A stretch of 64,000 nt of DNA from Nocardia panacis (lineage in GTDB: Bacteria > Actinomycetota > Actinomycetes > Mycobacteriales > Mycobacteriaceae). The stretch is from NCBI RefSeq assembly GCF_003598715.1, contig NZ_QZFU01000016.1, positions 930,001 through 994,000 on the forward strand, in the 5' to 3' direction. Positions 29,273 through 37,951 of the stretch are shown here, in pieces. Every line of letters starts with the position of its first letter. Within the stretch, counting starts at the first letter, position 1. Made by a program: the position numbers and the translations under genes. The notes under the pieces are model-generated. The model did not search any database. It worked only from the letters and a program-made list of their open reading frames with translations, and was not told the DNA's origin.

Positions 29273-30034
29273 ATGCGCAGATTTGATGGTCGACGGGTAT
29301 TGGTGACCGGAGCCGGGTCGGGGATCGGGCAGGGGATCGCCCTGCGGCTGCTCGATGAGGGGGCGGAGTTGGTGGCCGCCGATATCGACGAGCAGGGGTT
29401 GGCGGAGACGGCGGCGAAGGCGGGGGCGGAGCGGCTGCGGACGGTTCCGGTGAATATCGCCGATCCGGATTCGGTCGGTGCGGCGGTCGCCGCCGCGTTG
29501 GCGCGCCTCGGCGGGTTGGAGGTGCTGGTGAACGCGGCGGGCATTCTCAAACCCGCGCGCACGCACGAGATGCCGCTGGAACAGTGGAATCGGGTGCTGT
29601 CGGTGAACCTGACCGGCACCTTCCTCATGACGCAGGCGGCGCTGCCCGCGCTGCTGGATTCGGGGCGCGGCGTGGTGGTCAACCTGTCCTCGACCGCCGC
29701 CTTCAGTGCCGCGCCGTACCTGGCCGCCTATGCCGCGTCCAAGGGCGGGGTGAACGCCTTCACGCACGCCATCGCGCTCGAGTACGCCAAACAGGGGCTG
29801 CGGGCGGTGAATGTGGTGCCCGCGGGCATCACCAGCGGGATCACCACGAAATCGATTCTCGACCAGCCGGAGGGGTTCGATCCGAAGTTGTTCTCCCGCA
29901 TGACCGGTTGGCTGGATCGGGGCGCGCTCGGGCGACCGGAGGATATCGCGGGCGTGGTGGCCATGGTCGCCTCCGACGACGGCCGGTATATGACGGGCAC
30001 CGAGATCCGCGTGGACGGCGGCGCGCTCATGTAG
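29273..30034 (+). CDS. SDR-family NAD(P)-dependent oxidoreductase
   Basis: A 253-aa classical short-chain dehydrogenase. The cofactor motif is TGAGSGIG (12-19), the NAG motif is VNAAG (86-90), Ser140 is in NLSS, and the catalytic Tyr153-x3-Lys157 is in AAYAASKGG. The C-terminus YMTGTEIRVDGGALM is standard. Asp37 in AADIDE favours NAD(H) over NADP(H). It lies directly downstream of two KstR-like operators and 39 bases before a formamidase-like hydrolase, so it likely starts a two-gene transcript at the edge of an aromatic-acid island. The specific alcohol/ketone substrate is unknown; a ring-hydroxyl dehydrogenase or a steroid/acyl-CoA role both fit. Confidence 0.88.
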   Translation: MRRFDGRRVLVTGAGSGIGQGIALRLLDEGAELVAADIDEQGLAETAAKAGAERLRTVPVNIADPDSVGAAVAAALARLGGLEVLVNAAGILKPARTHEMPLEQWNRVLSVNLTGTFLMTQAALPALLDSGRGVVVNLSSTAAFSAAPYLAAYAASKGGVNAFTHAIALEYAKQGLRAVNVVPAGITSGITTKSILDQPEGFDPKLFSRMTGWLDRGALGRPEDIAGVVAMVASDDGRYMTGTEIRVDGGALM

Positions 30035-30073
30035 CACCCTGGGCGCAGACACGGCTCACGGGTGAGGACGCAC

Positions 30074-30922
30074 ATGACCTATCCGCTCTATCGCGATTTC
30101 CGCACGGTCGCCGAATTGGACGCGCAGTACGCGCTGTATCGGACGGTCGATGATTTCGACGGGTATCTGGCGAGCTATGTCCGTCGCAGTGCCGAAACGC
30201 GGGAACGGCTGGCGCACAGGGAGGTTCGCTTCGGCCCGACCCTGGACGAATCGTTCGATCTATTCCCGGCGCGAGCGATGGGGCCGTCCCCGGTGCTGAT
30301 CTTCGTGCACGGCGGGTACTGGTGTCGGGGGACGAAGGCGGACTACAGCTTCCTGGCGGAGGGCGCGGTCGCGCACGGCTGCGCCGCGGTCATCGAGAAT
30401 TACGCGCTGTGCCCGTATGTTTCGCTGACGGAGATCGTCCGTCAGCATCGGGCGCTGGTGGCCTACCTGTATACGAATGCGGAAAGCCTTGGACTGGACC
30501 GGGATCGGATCTACATCTCGGGGCATTCGGCGGGCGGCCACGCCGTGGCCTCGGTGCTGACCACGGACTGGTCGCGCTACGGTCTGCCCGCCGACGTGGT
30601 CAAGGCGGGCATCGCGATCAGCGGGATCTTCGATCTGCGCCCGCTGCCCCACACCTATCTCGCCCCGGAGCTACAGCTCACGGCGGCCGAGACCATCGCG
30701 CTCAGTCCGATCTTCTGGCTGCCGGAGCGGATCGCACCGCTGGTGCTGGCCTACGGCAGCGCCGAGACCGCCGAATTGCGGCGGCAGAGTCGCGATTTCG
30801 CGCAGGTGGCCGAGCCGCGGGCCGTATTGGAATTGGCCCGCAACCACTACGACATACTCGACGATTTGGCGGATCCGGATGGTCCGCTCACGGCCGAGCT
30901 GGTGAAATTCCTGGGCCGGTAG
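30074..30922 (+). CDS. Alpha/beta hydrolase, kynurenine-formamidase-like
   Basis: A 282-aa serine hydrolase. HGGYW (79-83) is the oxyanion motif of arylformamidases and related carboxylesterases. The nucleophile elbow is GHSAGGH with Ser152; a later ELARNHYDILDDLADPDGPL supplies the His-Asp context. This combination is typical of N-formylkynurenine formamidase-like proteins, which release formate from formylkynurenine in tryptophan breakdown. An ATG at 30074 preceded by gtgagga is preferred over the GTG at 30062. It follows the SDR gene by 39 bases. Its 3' end overlaps the convergent thioesterase gene by 35 bases. Kynurenine formamidase activity would feed anthranilate to the ligase/monooxygenase at 33.7-37.7 kb, but a general esterase is not excluded. 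Confidence 0.75.
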   Translation: MTYPLYRDFRTVAELDAQYALYRTVDDFDGYLASYVRRSAETRERLAHREVRFGPTLDESFDLFPARAMGPSPVLIFVHGGYWCRGTKADYSFLAEGAVAHGCAAVIENYALCPYVSLTEIVRQHRALVAYLYTNAESLGLDRDRIYISGHSAGGHAVASVLTTDWSRYGLPADVVKAGIAISGIFDLRPLPHTYLAPELQLTAAETIALSPIFWLPERIAPLVLAYGSAETAELRRQSRDFAQVAEPRAVLELARNHYDILDDLADPDGPLTAELVKFLGR

Positions 30923-31772
30923 GCAATTGGACCAACCCCTCCTGGGCGACGCTCGCCAGGAGCACGCCGGCGCGGGTGAAGATCGACGCCTTGGTCAACG
31001 CCAAACCGCCTCCCGCGACGGGAGATTCCTGGACCAGCGCGATCCAGTCGTCGACCCGTCCGTCGGCGTACCACCACATGGCGTGATCCAGACTCGCGGT
31101 GACCACACCGGGATCGGCCCAGGCCGCACCGTGATAGCGCAGCACCGGTTCCAGCAGGGTGTAGTCGCACAGGTAGGCCAGTGCGGCCCGGTGCAATCGG
31201 GGATCGTCGGGCAGTTCCTCGAATGCCTTGAGCCAGACCACTTGTCGACGCACCCGCGCCCCGTCCGCAGTGGTGTACACGGCGGACGGGGTGTGTCGGA
31301 TATCGAAATTCCGCTGTCCGGACCAGTATTCGGCGTCGCGCACGGTCGCGCCGCGCAATGCCTCGGCGGAGGTGGGCAGGGATTCCGGCGCCGGAATGTC
31401 TGCCGGGAACTCGTCCTGATGCGCGACACCGGGGGCGGTGACGTGGAAGGAGGCGAGGCCGCGGAAGATCTCGCGCCCACGCTGTCGTCCGACTACGGCG
31501 CGCACGGAGAAGCCGCGTCCGTCGCGCACCCGTTCGACCTGCCATGAGCTGGAGGTATCGAGTTCGCCCGCGCGCAGGAAATAGCCGTGGAAGGAGTGGA
31601 TGGCGCGATCGTCGGCGACGGTGTTCGCGGCGGCGACCACGGCCTGCGCCACCACTTCGCCGCCGTAGGCCCGACCGGATGGAATGACCTGGTGGATCCC
31701 CTCGAAGACATCGGGTGCGACGCGACCGAGCGCGAGCGCGTCGAGCAGCGCCTTGCTGGTGAAATCCGTCAT
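30888..31772 (-). CDS. Acyl-CoA thioesterase II (TesB-like)
   Basis: A 294-aa double-hotdog thioesterase. The first hotdog (~1-115) has the N-terminal VFEGIHQVIPSGRAYGGEVVAQA and IHSFHGYFLRAGELD; the second (~150-285) ends with DHAMWWYADGRVDDWIALVQ and FTRAGVLLASVAQEGL. These are the usual TesB features, including the Asp-Thr/Gln-type active site (SLDHAMW). It hydrolyses acyl-CoA thioesters. Its ATG overlaps the stop of the cupin gene (ATGA), so the two are coupled. Within the aromatic island it could recycle CoA from dead-end ring-CoA intermediates. Confidence 0.88.
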   Translation of the reverse strand: MTDFTSKALLDALALGRVAPDVFEGIHQVIPSGRAYGGEVVAQAVVAAANTVADDRAIHSFHGYFLRAGELDTSSSWQVERVRDGRGFSVRAVVGRQRGREIFRGLASFHVTAPGVAHQDEFPADIPAPESLPTSAEALRGATVRDAEYWSGQRNFDIRHTPSAVYTTADGARVRRQVVWLKAFEELPDDPRLHRAALAYLCDYTLLEPVLRYHGAAWADPGVVTASLDHAMWWYADGRVDDWIALVQESPVAGGGLALTKASIFTRAGVLLASVAQEGLVQLPTGPGISPARP

Positions 31773-32206
31773 GCGCGGCGGTAGCCCTGGAGGATGGCGT
31801 CGTCCACATCCGGCAGGTTGAACACGAGATTGTCGGGGGTCCGCGCGGTGAGGAAGACCAGTTCGTGCTCGGTGCTCATATTCACCTCGATATGCGGGAT
31901 CCAGGCCGGGACGAAGATGAAATCGCCCTCGCTCATATCCAGGAATTCCTGGTAGTTCTCGCCGAAGTAGATGCGTGCCGTGCCGGAGAGCACATAGCCG
32001 CCGGTCTCGGCCTCGCCGTGGTGGTGCGGCAGTGAGCGGAAGCCGGGTTCGTTGGAGACCTTGCCCATCCAGATCTTGGTGGCGGGGGTGTGCTGGGGGC
32101 TGACGCCGGAAATGCGGACCGCGCCGCCGGATTGGCCGGTATCGCGGAATTCCGCGCCGTGGCGGGTGACTACCGGGACGACTCCGGTCAGTGGCGCGTT
32201 CGACAT
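31769..32206 (-). CDS. Cupin-domain protein
   Basis: A 145-aa single cupin barrel. Motif 1 is PHHHGEAETGGYVLSGTARI (metal ligands His, His, Glu) and motif 2 is GDFIFVPAWIPHIEVNMS with the third His. Small cupins of this type sit in many aromatic-acid clusters as metal-dependent isomerases, hydrolases or dioxygenases. No specific reaction can be assigned. The ATG at 32206 has aagga upstream. It is co-transcribed with the thioesterase gene and divergent from the RidA gene. Confidence 0.8.
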   Translation of the reverse strand: MSNAPLTGVVPVVTRHGAEFRDTGQSGGAVRISGVSPQHTPATKIWMGKVSNEPGFRSLPHHHGEAETGGYVLSGTARIYFGENYQEFLDMSEGDFIFVPAWIPHIEVNMSTEHELVFLTARTPDNLVFNLPDVDDAILQGYRRA

Positions 32207-32305
32207 GGGATCATCCTTGTCGCGAATATGTTGTTGTGTTGACGGCCACGACTGTAGCACTATAGAGCGGCGGATTCTCGGAAAATGGCCGAGAGTCCGC
32301 AGTGT

Positions 32306-32333
32306 CCGAGACTCGGTAGTGCCCGAGACTCGG
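32306..32333. repeat. Two 17-bp direct repeats of CCGAGACTCGG in a divergent promoter region
   Basis: CCGAGACTCGG, an 11-base palindrome, occurs at 32306-32316 and 32323-32333. Each is followed by TAGTGC, and a partial third copy (CCCGAGAGACT) follows. The array lies between the divergent cupin and RidA genes and ends about 20 bases before the RidA ATG. It could be an operator array for a dimeric regulator, such as the PaaX protein encoded next door, or simple duplication. Confidence 0.5.
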
Positions 32334-32361
32334 TAGTGCCCGAGAGACTGCGAGGACGCCC

Positions 32362-32760
32362 ATGCGTATCGACCGCATCAATCCGCCGTCGCTGGCGCGA
32401 GCCTCCGGTTTCTCCCACGCGGTGCGCGCGGGCGAGGCGGTGTATCTGGCAGGCCAGACCGCGATGACGAAGGACGGCGCGATCGTGCCGGGCGGCATCG
32501 TCGAGCAGTTCCGGCAGGCGCTGACGAATCTGCTCGCGGCGCTGGCGGCGGCGGGTGGCCGCCCCGCCGACCTGGTCTCGGTCACCATCTACCTGCTCGA
32601 TATCCCGGACTATCAGGCGCACGGCAAGCGGATCGGCACGATCTGGCGCGAACTGGCGGGCACGGACTATCCGGCCATGGCCGGTATCGGGGTGCGCGCG
32701 CTCTGGCAGCCGGAGGCGCTCATCGAGATTCAGGGCACGGCTATCGTCGCCGGTGAATGA
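32362..32760 (+). CDS. RidA family (YjgF/YER057c/UK114) protein
   Basis: A 132-aa protein of the RidA fold, which hydrolyses enamine/imine intermediates to ketones and ammonia. Family features: the VYLAGQTAM strand, QALTNLLAALAAAGG, VSVTIYLLDIPDYQ and the C-terminal LIEIQGTAIV (in RidA-I proteins an Arg in the equivalent of VRALWQP binds the carboxylate; here GVRALWQPEALIE is present). In a pathway through amino-cyclohexene-carboxyl-CoA, an imine/enamine hydrolase is a logical partner for removing the amino group. It starts at ATG 32362, divergent from the cupin gene, and overlaps the convergent PaaX gene by 20 bases. Confidence 0.88.
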   Translation: MRIDRINPPSLARASGFSHAVRAGEAVYLAGQTAMTKDGAIVPGGIVEQFRQALTNLLAALAAAGGRPADLVSVTIYLLDIPDYQAHGKRIGTIWRELAGTDYPAMAGIGVRALWQPEALIEIQGTAIVAGE

Positions 32761-33589
32761 CCTGGACGGCGTGTTCGCGGGCCGGGCCGGACAGGGTGTC
32801 GTTGAGATCGTTGAACAGTTGTTCCGCGGTGACCCCGTGCCAGCCTGCGGGCAGAAGCGACAGCGGCAGGCCGGGATCGAGGTAGGGCAGCCGCCGCCAT
32901 TCGGTCAGCATCGGCACGTACGCGGCGAAGGCCTGCTCGGGCGGCGCCGCCCGAGCGCCGAATTCGGCGAGCGTGGGTCGGTGGCGCCGCACGAATTCGG
33001 CGTACTGCAGGGTCAATCCCTCCAGATCCCACCAGCGGCGCACCTTCGAGCGCAGATCGCCGAAGGCGAGGTGCTGACCGTCGAACAGTTCCGCGTACGC
33101 CGATAAACCCTTGCGTTCCAGCATCTCTCGCGTCTCGCGCGCCAGCCGTCCCGGCGCGATCCACACGCCGGGCGCGACCGTGCCGAAGCCGAGCCGGGTC
33201 AGTGTGGTGCGCAGAGTGTGCCGCCGGTCCCGTTCGGACTCCGGCACCGAGAACACCAGAATGATCCACCCGTCCTCGACGGTGCCGCGGCCGCGATGGA
33301 AGATGCGGGTATCGCCCTCGGCGATGACCTCGAGCGCCGAGGATGACAGGGCATAACCCACCGCGCCCTCGTGGCGTTCGCTGATCAGGATGTCGCGCCG
33401 CTTGAGTCGGGAGACCGAGGAGCGCACCGCCGGACCGTCGACGCCGAGATCAGCCATCATGCGCACCAGACCCGCGACGGGCAGCCAATTGCTCTGCGCG
33501 CGGGCGTAGAGCCCGAACAGCGTGACTATCAGTTCCCTGGGCTGTGGATCACTCTGCTGCGGCTCATTGTCTTCAATGGTGACCGTCAT
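32741..33589 (-). CDS. PaaX-family transcriptional regulator
   Basis: A 282-aa GntR-like repressor of the PaaX type. An N-terminal winged helix (~20-85) has PRELIVTLFGLYARAQSNWLP and RSSVSRLKRRDILISE. A PaaX central domain (~95-180) has EDGWIILVFSVPESERDRRH and GVWIAPGR, and the C-terminal PaaX_C region is helical. Known members repress phenylacetate or other aromatic-acid genes and are relieved by an aryl-CoA. The ATG at 33589 sits right behind tatggt, suggesting a leaderless message. It is divergent from the CoA-ligase gene, which it probably controls. The effector would be an aminobenzoyl-CoA-type product. Confidence 0.88.
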   Translation of the reverse strand: MTVTIEDNEPQQSDPQPRELIVTLFGLYARAQSNWLPVAGLVRMMADLGVDGPAVRSSVSRLKRRDILISERHEGAVGYALSSSALEVIAEGDTRIFHRGRGTVEDGWIILVFSVPESERDRRHTLRTTLTRLGFGTVAPGVWIAPGRLARETREMLERKGLSAYAELFDGQHLAFGDLRSKVRRWWDLEGLTLQYAEFVRRHRPTLAEFGARAAPPEQAFAAYVPMLTEWRRLPYLDPGLPLSLLPAGWHGVTAEQLFNDLNDTLSGPAREHAVQVIHRRR

Positions 33590-33727
33590 GGAAACACCAT
33601 AGGGGCCTTGACCGCAGTCTTCGGCGATGGGATGGCGACCTTTCACGCCGCATTCATATCGTCTATTCACTTGCCGTCACCGCAGAGGCATACTTCAGTG
33701 ATCGAGAACTCGGAAAGGCTCGCACCG

Positions 33728-35320
33728 ATGCTCTTCCCCACCGCGCATGTCGACACCTTCTGCCGCGATCATCTCCCGCCCGAAACCCTGTGGCCGCGTT
33801 TCCGATTCGAGCTACCCGAACTGAAATATCCCGAACGGCTCAACTGTGCGACCGCACTGCTGGACGAGGTCGCCGCGCGCGGTCCGGACCGGCGCTGCCT
33901 GCTCGGACCCGCCGAGGAATGGACCTACGGGGATCTGCTGCGCCGCGCCAACCGCATCGCACGGGTGCTGGTCGAGGATTGCGGACTGGTGCCCGGCCAG
34001 CGGGTGCTGCTGCGCGGCCCGAACGCGCCGTGGCTGGTGGCCTGCTGGTTCGCGGTGCTCAAGGCGGGCGGCGTGGTGGTCACCACCATGCCGCTGCTGC
34101 GCGCCGCCGAGATCGCCAAACTGGTGCAGATCACCAAACCCGCGCTGGCACTGTGCGAGCACCGCTTCGTCGTGGAATTGGCGGCCGCAGGGGGTGTTCC
34201 GGTGGTGACGTTCGGGTCGGACGCGGCGGACGATCTGCTCGCGCTGGCGGCGACGAAGGCGGAGACGTTCACCAATGTCGACACCGCCGCCGACGATGTG
34301 GCGCTGCTCGCCCCGACCTCGGGCACCACCGGAATTCCCAAGGCCACCATGCACTTTCACCGCGATGTGCTGGCCAATGCCGACACCTTCTCCCGGCACG
34401 TGCTCAAACCGGAACCCACCGACCTGTTCACCGGGACGCCCCCGCTGGCCTTCACCTTCGGACTCGGCGGGCTGGTCGTATTCCCGCTGCGGGTCGGCGC
34501 GGCGACATTGCTGCTGGAGCGCGCCACCCCGGCCGAACTTGCCGCCGCCATCGAAAAGTTCGACGTGAGCGTGCTTTTCACCGCGCCGACGGCCTATCGG
34601 GCCATGCTGCGCGATGGACTCGCGGGGCGGCTCGGCTCGCTGCGGCGCTGCGTCTCAGCGGGGGAGCATCTGCCGGAGGCGGTGTGGGAGCAGTTCCGGG
34701 CGGCGACCGGGGTCCGCATCATCGACGGTATCGGCGGCACCGAGATGCTGCACGTGTTCATCTCGGCGGCCGACGATGACATCCGTCCCGGTGCGACGGG
34801 GCGGGTGGTGCCCGGCTATCGCGCCGAGATCCAGGACGAGCAGGGCCGACCGGTGCCCGACGGCACGCCGGGCATGCTGGCCGTGCAGGGGCCGACCGGC
34901 TGCCGCTATCTGGCCGACGAGCGTCAGCGCAGCTTCGTGCGCGCCGGGTGGAATCTGACCGGCGATGTCTTCACCAGGGATGCCGACGGCTATTTCTGGT
35001 GGCATTCACGCAGCGACGACATGATCGTCTCCGCCGGGTACAACATCGCCGCCGCCGAGGTGGAGTCGGTGCTCGATCGGCACGCCGATGTGTTGGAGAG
35101 CGCGGTGGTCGGGCTGCCCGACGCGGAGCGGGGGATGATCGTGCACGCCGCGATCGTGCTGCGACCGGGTGTCCTCGGCGATGCCGCGAAGGTGGGGGAG
35201 ATCCAGGATTTCGTCAAGCGGACGGCCGCGCCGTACAAGTATCCGCGCAGCGTGGTCTTCGTCGACGAGCTGCCGCGCACCCAGACGGGCAAGATTCAGC
35301 GGTTCCGGCTGCGGCCTTGA
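33728..35320 (+). CDS. Benzoate / 2-aminobenzoate-CoA ligase family enzyme
   Basis: A 530-aa ANL-superfamily ligase that makes an acyl-adenylate and then the CoA thioester. The P-loop is PTSGTTGIPKA (196-206). The A4/A5 region has ISDGIGGTEMLHVFIS-like (IIDGIGGTEMLHVFI), A7/A8 WNLTGDVFTRDADGYFWWHSR, the hinge DDMIVSAGYNIAAAEVESVL and the A10 Lys in PRTQTGKIQRF. N-terminal NCATALLDE and a GIGGTEMLH acyl pocket are typical of benzoate-CoA/2-aminobenzoate-CoA ligases. ATG 33728 is used; an in-frame GTG at 33698 is possible. The monooxygenase/reductase gene follows after 54 bases and is the logical next step. Confidence 0.87.
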   Translation: MLFPTAHVDTFCRDHLPPETLWPRFRFELPELKYPERLNCATALLDEVAARGPDRRCLLGPAEEWTYGDLLRRANRIARVLVEDCGLVPGQRVLLRGPNAPWLVACWFAVLKAGGVVVTTMPLLRAAEIAKLVQITKPALALCEHRFVVELAAAGGVPVVTFGSDAADDLLALAATKAETFTNVDTAADDVALLAPTSGTTGIPKATMHFHRDVLANADTFSRHVLKPEPTDLFTGTPPLAFTFGLGGLVVFPLRVGAATLLLERATPAELAAAIEKFDVSVLFTAPTAYRAMLRDGLAGRLGSLRRCVSAGEHLPEAVWEQFRAATGVRIIDGIGGTEMLHVFISAADDDIRPGATGRVVPGYRAEIQDEQGRPVPDGTPGMLAVQGPTGCRYLADERQRSFVRAGWNLTGDVFTRDADGYFWWHSRSDDMIVSAGYNIAAAEVESVLDRHADVLESAVVGLPDAERGMIVHAAIVLRPGVLGDAAKVGEIQDFVKRTAAPYKYPRSVVFVDELPRTQTGKIQRFRLRP

Positions 35321-35374
35321 TATCGCGCTACATTTGTCTTCGTCATACGTACGCCATATTCAGGAGGCGGCAGC

Positions 35375-37741
35375 ATGCGCATCGCAATAGTCGGCGGCGG
35401 ACCCGGCGGGCTGTACCTCGCGGCGCTGGCAATGCAACTCGATCCGACCCACGAGATCACCGTGTGGGAGCGCAACGCCCCCGATGACACCTTCGGCTTC
35501 GGCGTGGTCTTCAGCGACGAGACCCTCGGCGGTATCGAACACGCCGACGCGGTCGTCCACGGGCACATGGTCGAGCGGTTCGCGCGCTGGGACGATATCG
35601 ACATCCACTACCGCGACACCGTGACCACCTCGGGCGGACAGGGATTCGCCGCGCTGAGTCGCCGGGAACTGCTCGGCATCCTCCAGCGACGCTGCCGAGA
35701 GTTGGGGGTGCGCCTGCGTTTTCACACCGAAGCACCCGAAACAGCCGGGTTGGCCGCCGAATACGACCTGGTCGTGGCCGCCGACGGTATCAACTCCGCC
35801 ATCCGGACCAGGTATGCGGACGTCTTCGGACCGGAGTTGGACCGCAGACCGAACCGATTCATGTGGTTGGGCACCGACCGCGTCTTCGAAGCCTTCGAAT
35901 TCTTCATCCGCGACACGCCCTACGGGGTCATGCAGGTGCACGCCTACCCCTACGGGCGCGACGGCAGCACCTTCATCGTGGAGATGTCCGAACAGGTCTG
36001 GCGCGCCGCCGGATTCGACGCCTTCGCCGCGCGCGAGTTCGGACCGGGCGACAGCGACGACAAATCCATCGCGCTGATCGGTGCGCTCTTCGCCGATATC
36101 CTCGACGGATATCGCCTGCTGGCCAACAACTCCCGCTGGATCAACTTCCTGACCGTCCGCAACGAGCGCTGGCGGCACGGCAATATCGTGCTGCTCGGCG
36201 ATGCCGCGCACACCGCGCACTTCTCCATCGGCTCCGGCACCAAACTGGCCATGGAGGACGCGCTCGCCCTCGCCGCTGCACTGCACGAGAATCCCGCGCT
36301 CGACACGGCGCTGGCCGCCTACGAGCAGGAACGTCGCCCGGTGGTGGCCTCCATGCAGCGCGCGGCGCAGGCCAGCCTCGAATGGTTCGAATCGATCGCG
36401 CAGTACACCGGACAGCAGCCGCCGCAGTTCGCCTTCAACCTGCTGACCCGCAGCCGCCGGGTCACCTACGACAATCTGCGCCTGCGCGATCCCGAATTCG
36501 TCGCGGGCGTGGACCGCTGGTACGCGGGCGACGACCAGGTGCGTCCGCCGATGTTCTATCCCTACCGGGTCAAGGATGTCGAATTCCCCAATCGGATAGT
36601 CGTTTCGGCGATGGATATGTATTCGGCGGTCGACGGCGTTCCCGGCGACTTCCACCTTGTGCATCTGGGCGGAAAAGCGATGGGCGGCGCCGGTCTGGTG
36701 CTGACCGAGATGGTGTGCGTCTCGCCGGAGGGGCGGATCACGCCCGGATGCGCCGGGCTCTACACCGCCGAGCAGGAGGCCGCCTGGCGGCGGGTGGTGG
36801 ATTTCGTGCACACCGGCTCCGACGCGAAAATCGGTGTGCAGCTTGGGCATTCGGGCCGCAAGGGGTCGACGAGACTCATGTGGGAGGGGATCGACGAGCC
36901 GCTGGAATCCGGGAACTGGGAGCTGGTCTCGGCCTCGGCGCTGCCCTACGGCCCTGGCTGCCACCTGCCCCACGCGGCCACCGAGGACGAATTGGAGGTG
37001 ATCGGCACCCAATTCGCGGCGGCCGCTGCCGCCGGGGCGCGAGCGGGCTTCGACCTGCTCGAATTGCATGCCGGGCACGGGTATCTGCTGTCGGCATTCC
37101 TCTCGCCGCTGGCCAATACCCGCACAGATGCCTACGGCGGGTCACTGCAGAACCGGCTGCGCTTCCCACTGAGTGTGCTCGACGCGATCCGCGCGGTGTG
37201 GCCCGCGGATCGTCCACTGTCCGTGCGCATCTCGGCTGCCGACTGGGCCGAGGGCGGCAATACCGTCGCGGACGCGGTGCACGTCGCGCGCGCGTTCGCG
37301 GCGCACGGCGTCGACCTGATCAATGTGTCCTCCGGGCAGGTGGTGCGCCACGAGCGACCCGCCTTCGGCCGCAGCTATCAGACGCCGTTCGCGGATCGGA
37401 TCCGCCACGCGCTCGCGGCCGACCACCCGTCGGTCGGCGTCATCGCGGTGGGCGCGATCTCCTCCTACGACGACGCGAATTCGATCCTCCTGGCGGGCCG
37501 CGCCGACCTGATCGCGATCGGCCGCGCCCACCTCTACGACCCGCACTGGACCTTGCACGCCGCCGCCGAACAGGGCTATTCGGGTCCGGGAGCCCGCTGG
37601 CCCGCGCCTTTCGCGGCGGGCAGTCGCAAACCGCCGACCGGTCGCACCGACGGTCCGCGCCCGCGCCTGGAACTATTGCGGACGCCGCCGTCGGAAAACC
37701 TTTCGCGCCGTTGGAATCCGGACAGGGTGCAGTCGTCTTGA
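35375..37741 (+). CDS. Bifunctional 2-aminobenzoyl-CoA (or salicylyl-CoA) monooxygenase/reductase
   Basis: A 788-aa two-domain flavoenzyme. Residues 1-~385 are an FAD monooxygenase: Rossmann GGGPGGL at 7-13, VVAADGINSAIRT, and GDAAHTAHFSIGSGTKLAME binding FAD. Residues ~390-760 are an old-yellow-enzyme FMN reductase: EFPNRIVVSAMDMYSA, QLGHSGRKGS (active-site His), FDLLELHAGHGYLLSAFLSP, TDAYGGSLQNR and LIAIGRAHLYDP. This fusion is that of Azoarcus 2-aminobenzoyl-CoA monooxygenase/reductase, which hydroxylates and reduces anthraniloyl-CoA, and of salicylyl-CoA 5-hydroxylase/oxidoreductase-type proteins. The ligase just upstream and RidA nearby favour anthranilate. The ribosome site aggaggcgg precedes the ATG. 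Substrate choice is inference. Confidence 0.87.
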   Translation: MRIAIVGGGPGGLYLAALAMQLDPTHEITVWERNAPDDTFGFGVVFSDETLGGIEHADAVVHGHMVERFARWDDIDIHYRDTVTTSGGQGFAALSRRELLGILQRRCRELGVRLRFHTEAPETAGLAAEYDLVVAADGINSAIRTRYADVFGPELDRRPNRFMWLGTDRVFEAFEFFIRDTPYGVMQVHAYPYGRDGSTFIVEMSEQVWRAAGFDAFAAREFGPGDSDDKSIALIGALFADILDGYRLLANNSRWINFLTVRNERWRHGNIVLLGDAAHTAHFSIGSGTKLAMEDALALAAALHENPALDTALAAYEQERRPVVASMQRAAQASLEWFESIAQYTGQQPPQFAFNLLTRSRRVTYDNLRLRDPEFVAGVDRWYAGDDQVRPPMFYPYRVKDVEFPNRIVVSAMDMYSAVDGVPGDFHLVHLGGKAMGGAGLVLTEMVCVSPEGRITPGCAGLYTAEQEAAWRRVVDFVHTGSDAKIGVQLGHSGRKGSTRLMWEGIDEPLESGNWELVSASALPYGPGCHLPHAATEDELEVIGTQFAAAAAAGARAGFDLLELHAGHGYLLSAFLSPLANTRTDAYGGSLQNRLRFPLSVLDAIRAVWPADRPLSVRISAADWAEGGNTVADAVHVARAFAAHGVDLINVSSGQVVRHERPAFGRSYQTPFADRIRHALAADHPSVGVIAVGAISSYDDANSILLAGRADLIAIGRAHLYDPHWTLHAAAEQGYSGPGARWPAPFAAGSRKPPTGRTDGPRPRLELLRTPPSENLSRRWNPDRVQSS

Positions 37742-37831
37742 ACCTTGCGCCTGCATGAATTCGAACGTGCGCCCAGTGGGCGTTGCGAGCGGAATCGTCT
37801 TGCTCTGCGCATGGTTGCGCGGCGGAAGCGT

Positions 37832-37926
37832 CGAGTGAGTGCTGTCGGTGGGGCCGTCTTCAGTTCCGCAATGACTGTGCGAACGCGGTGCGCCGAGTAA
37901 GCACTGTCGGCGTTGCCGTTTCTTCA
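37832..37926 (+). repeat. Imperfect direct repeat downstream of the monooxygenase gene
   Basis: The segment at 37832-37862 (starting cgagtgagtgctgtcgg) recurs imperfectly at 37893-37925 (starting cgagtaagcactgtcgg); both end in ccgt...ttca. The gap 37742-37951 otherwise holds nothing recognisable. No intrinsic terminator is obvious. Confidence 0.4.
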
Positions 37927-37951
37927 ACCCACACAGCGGACGCGGAGGCGC

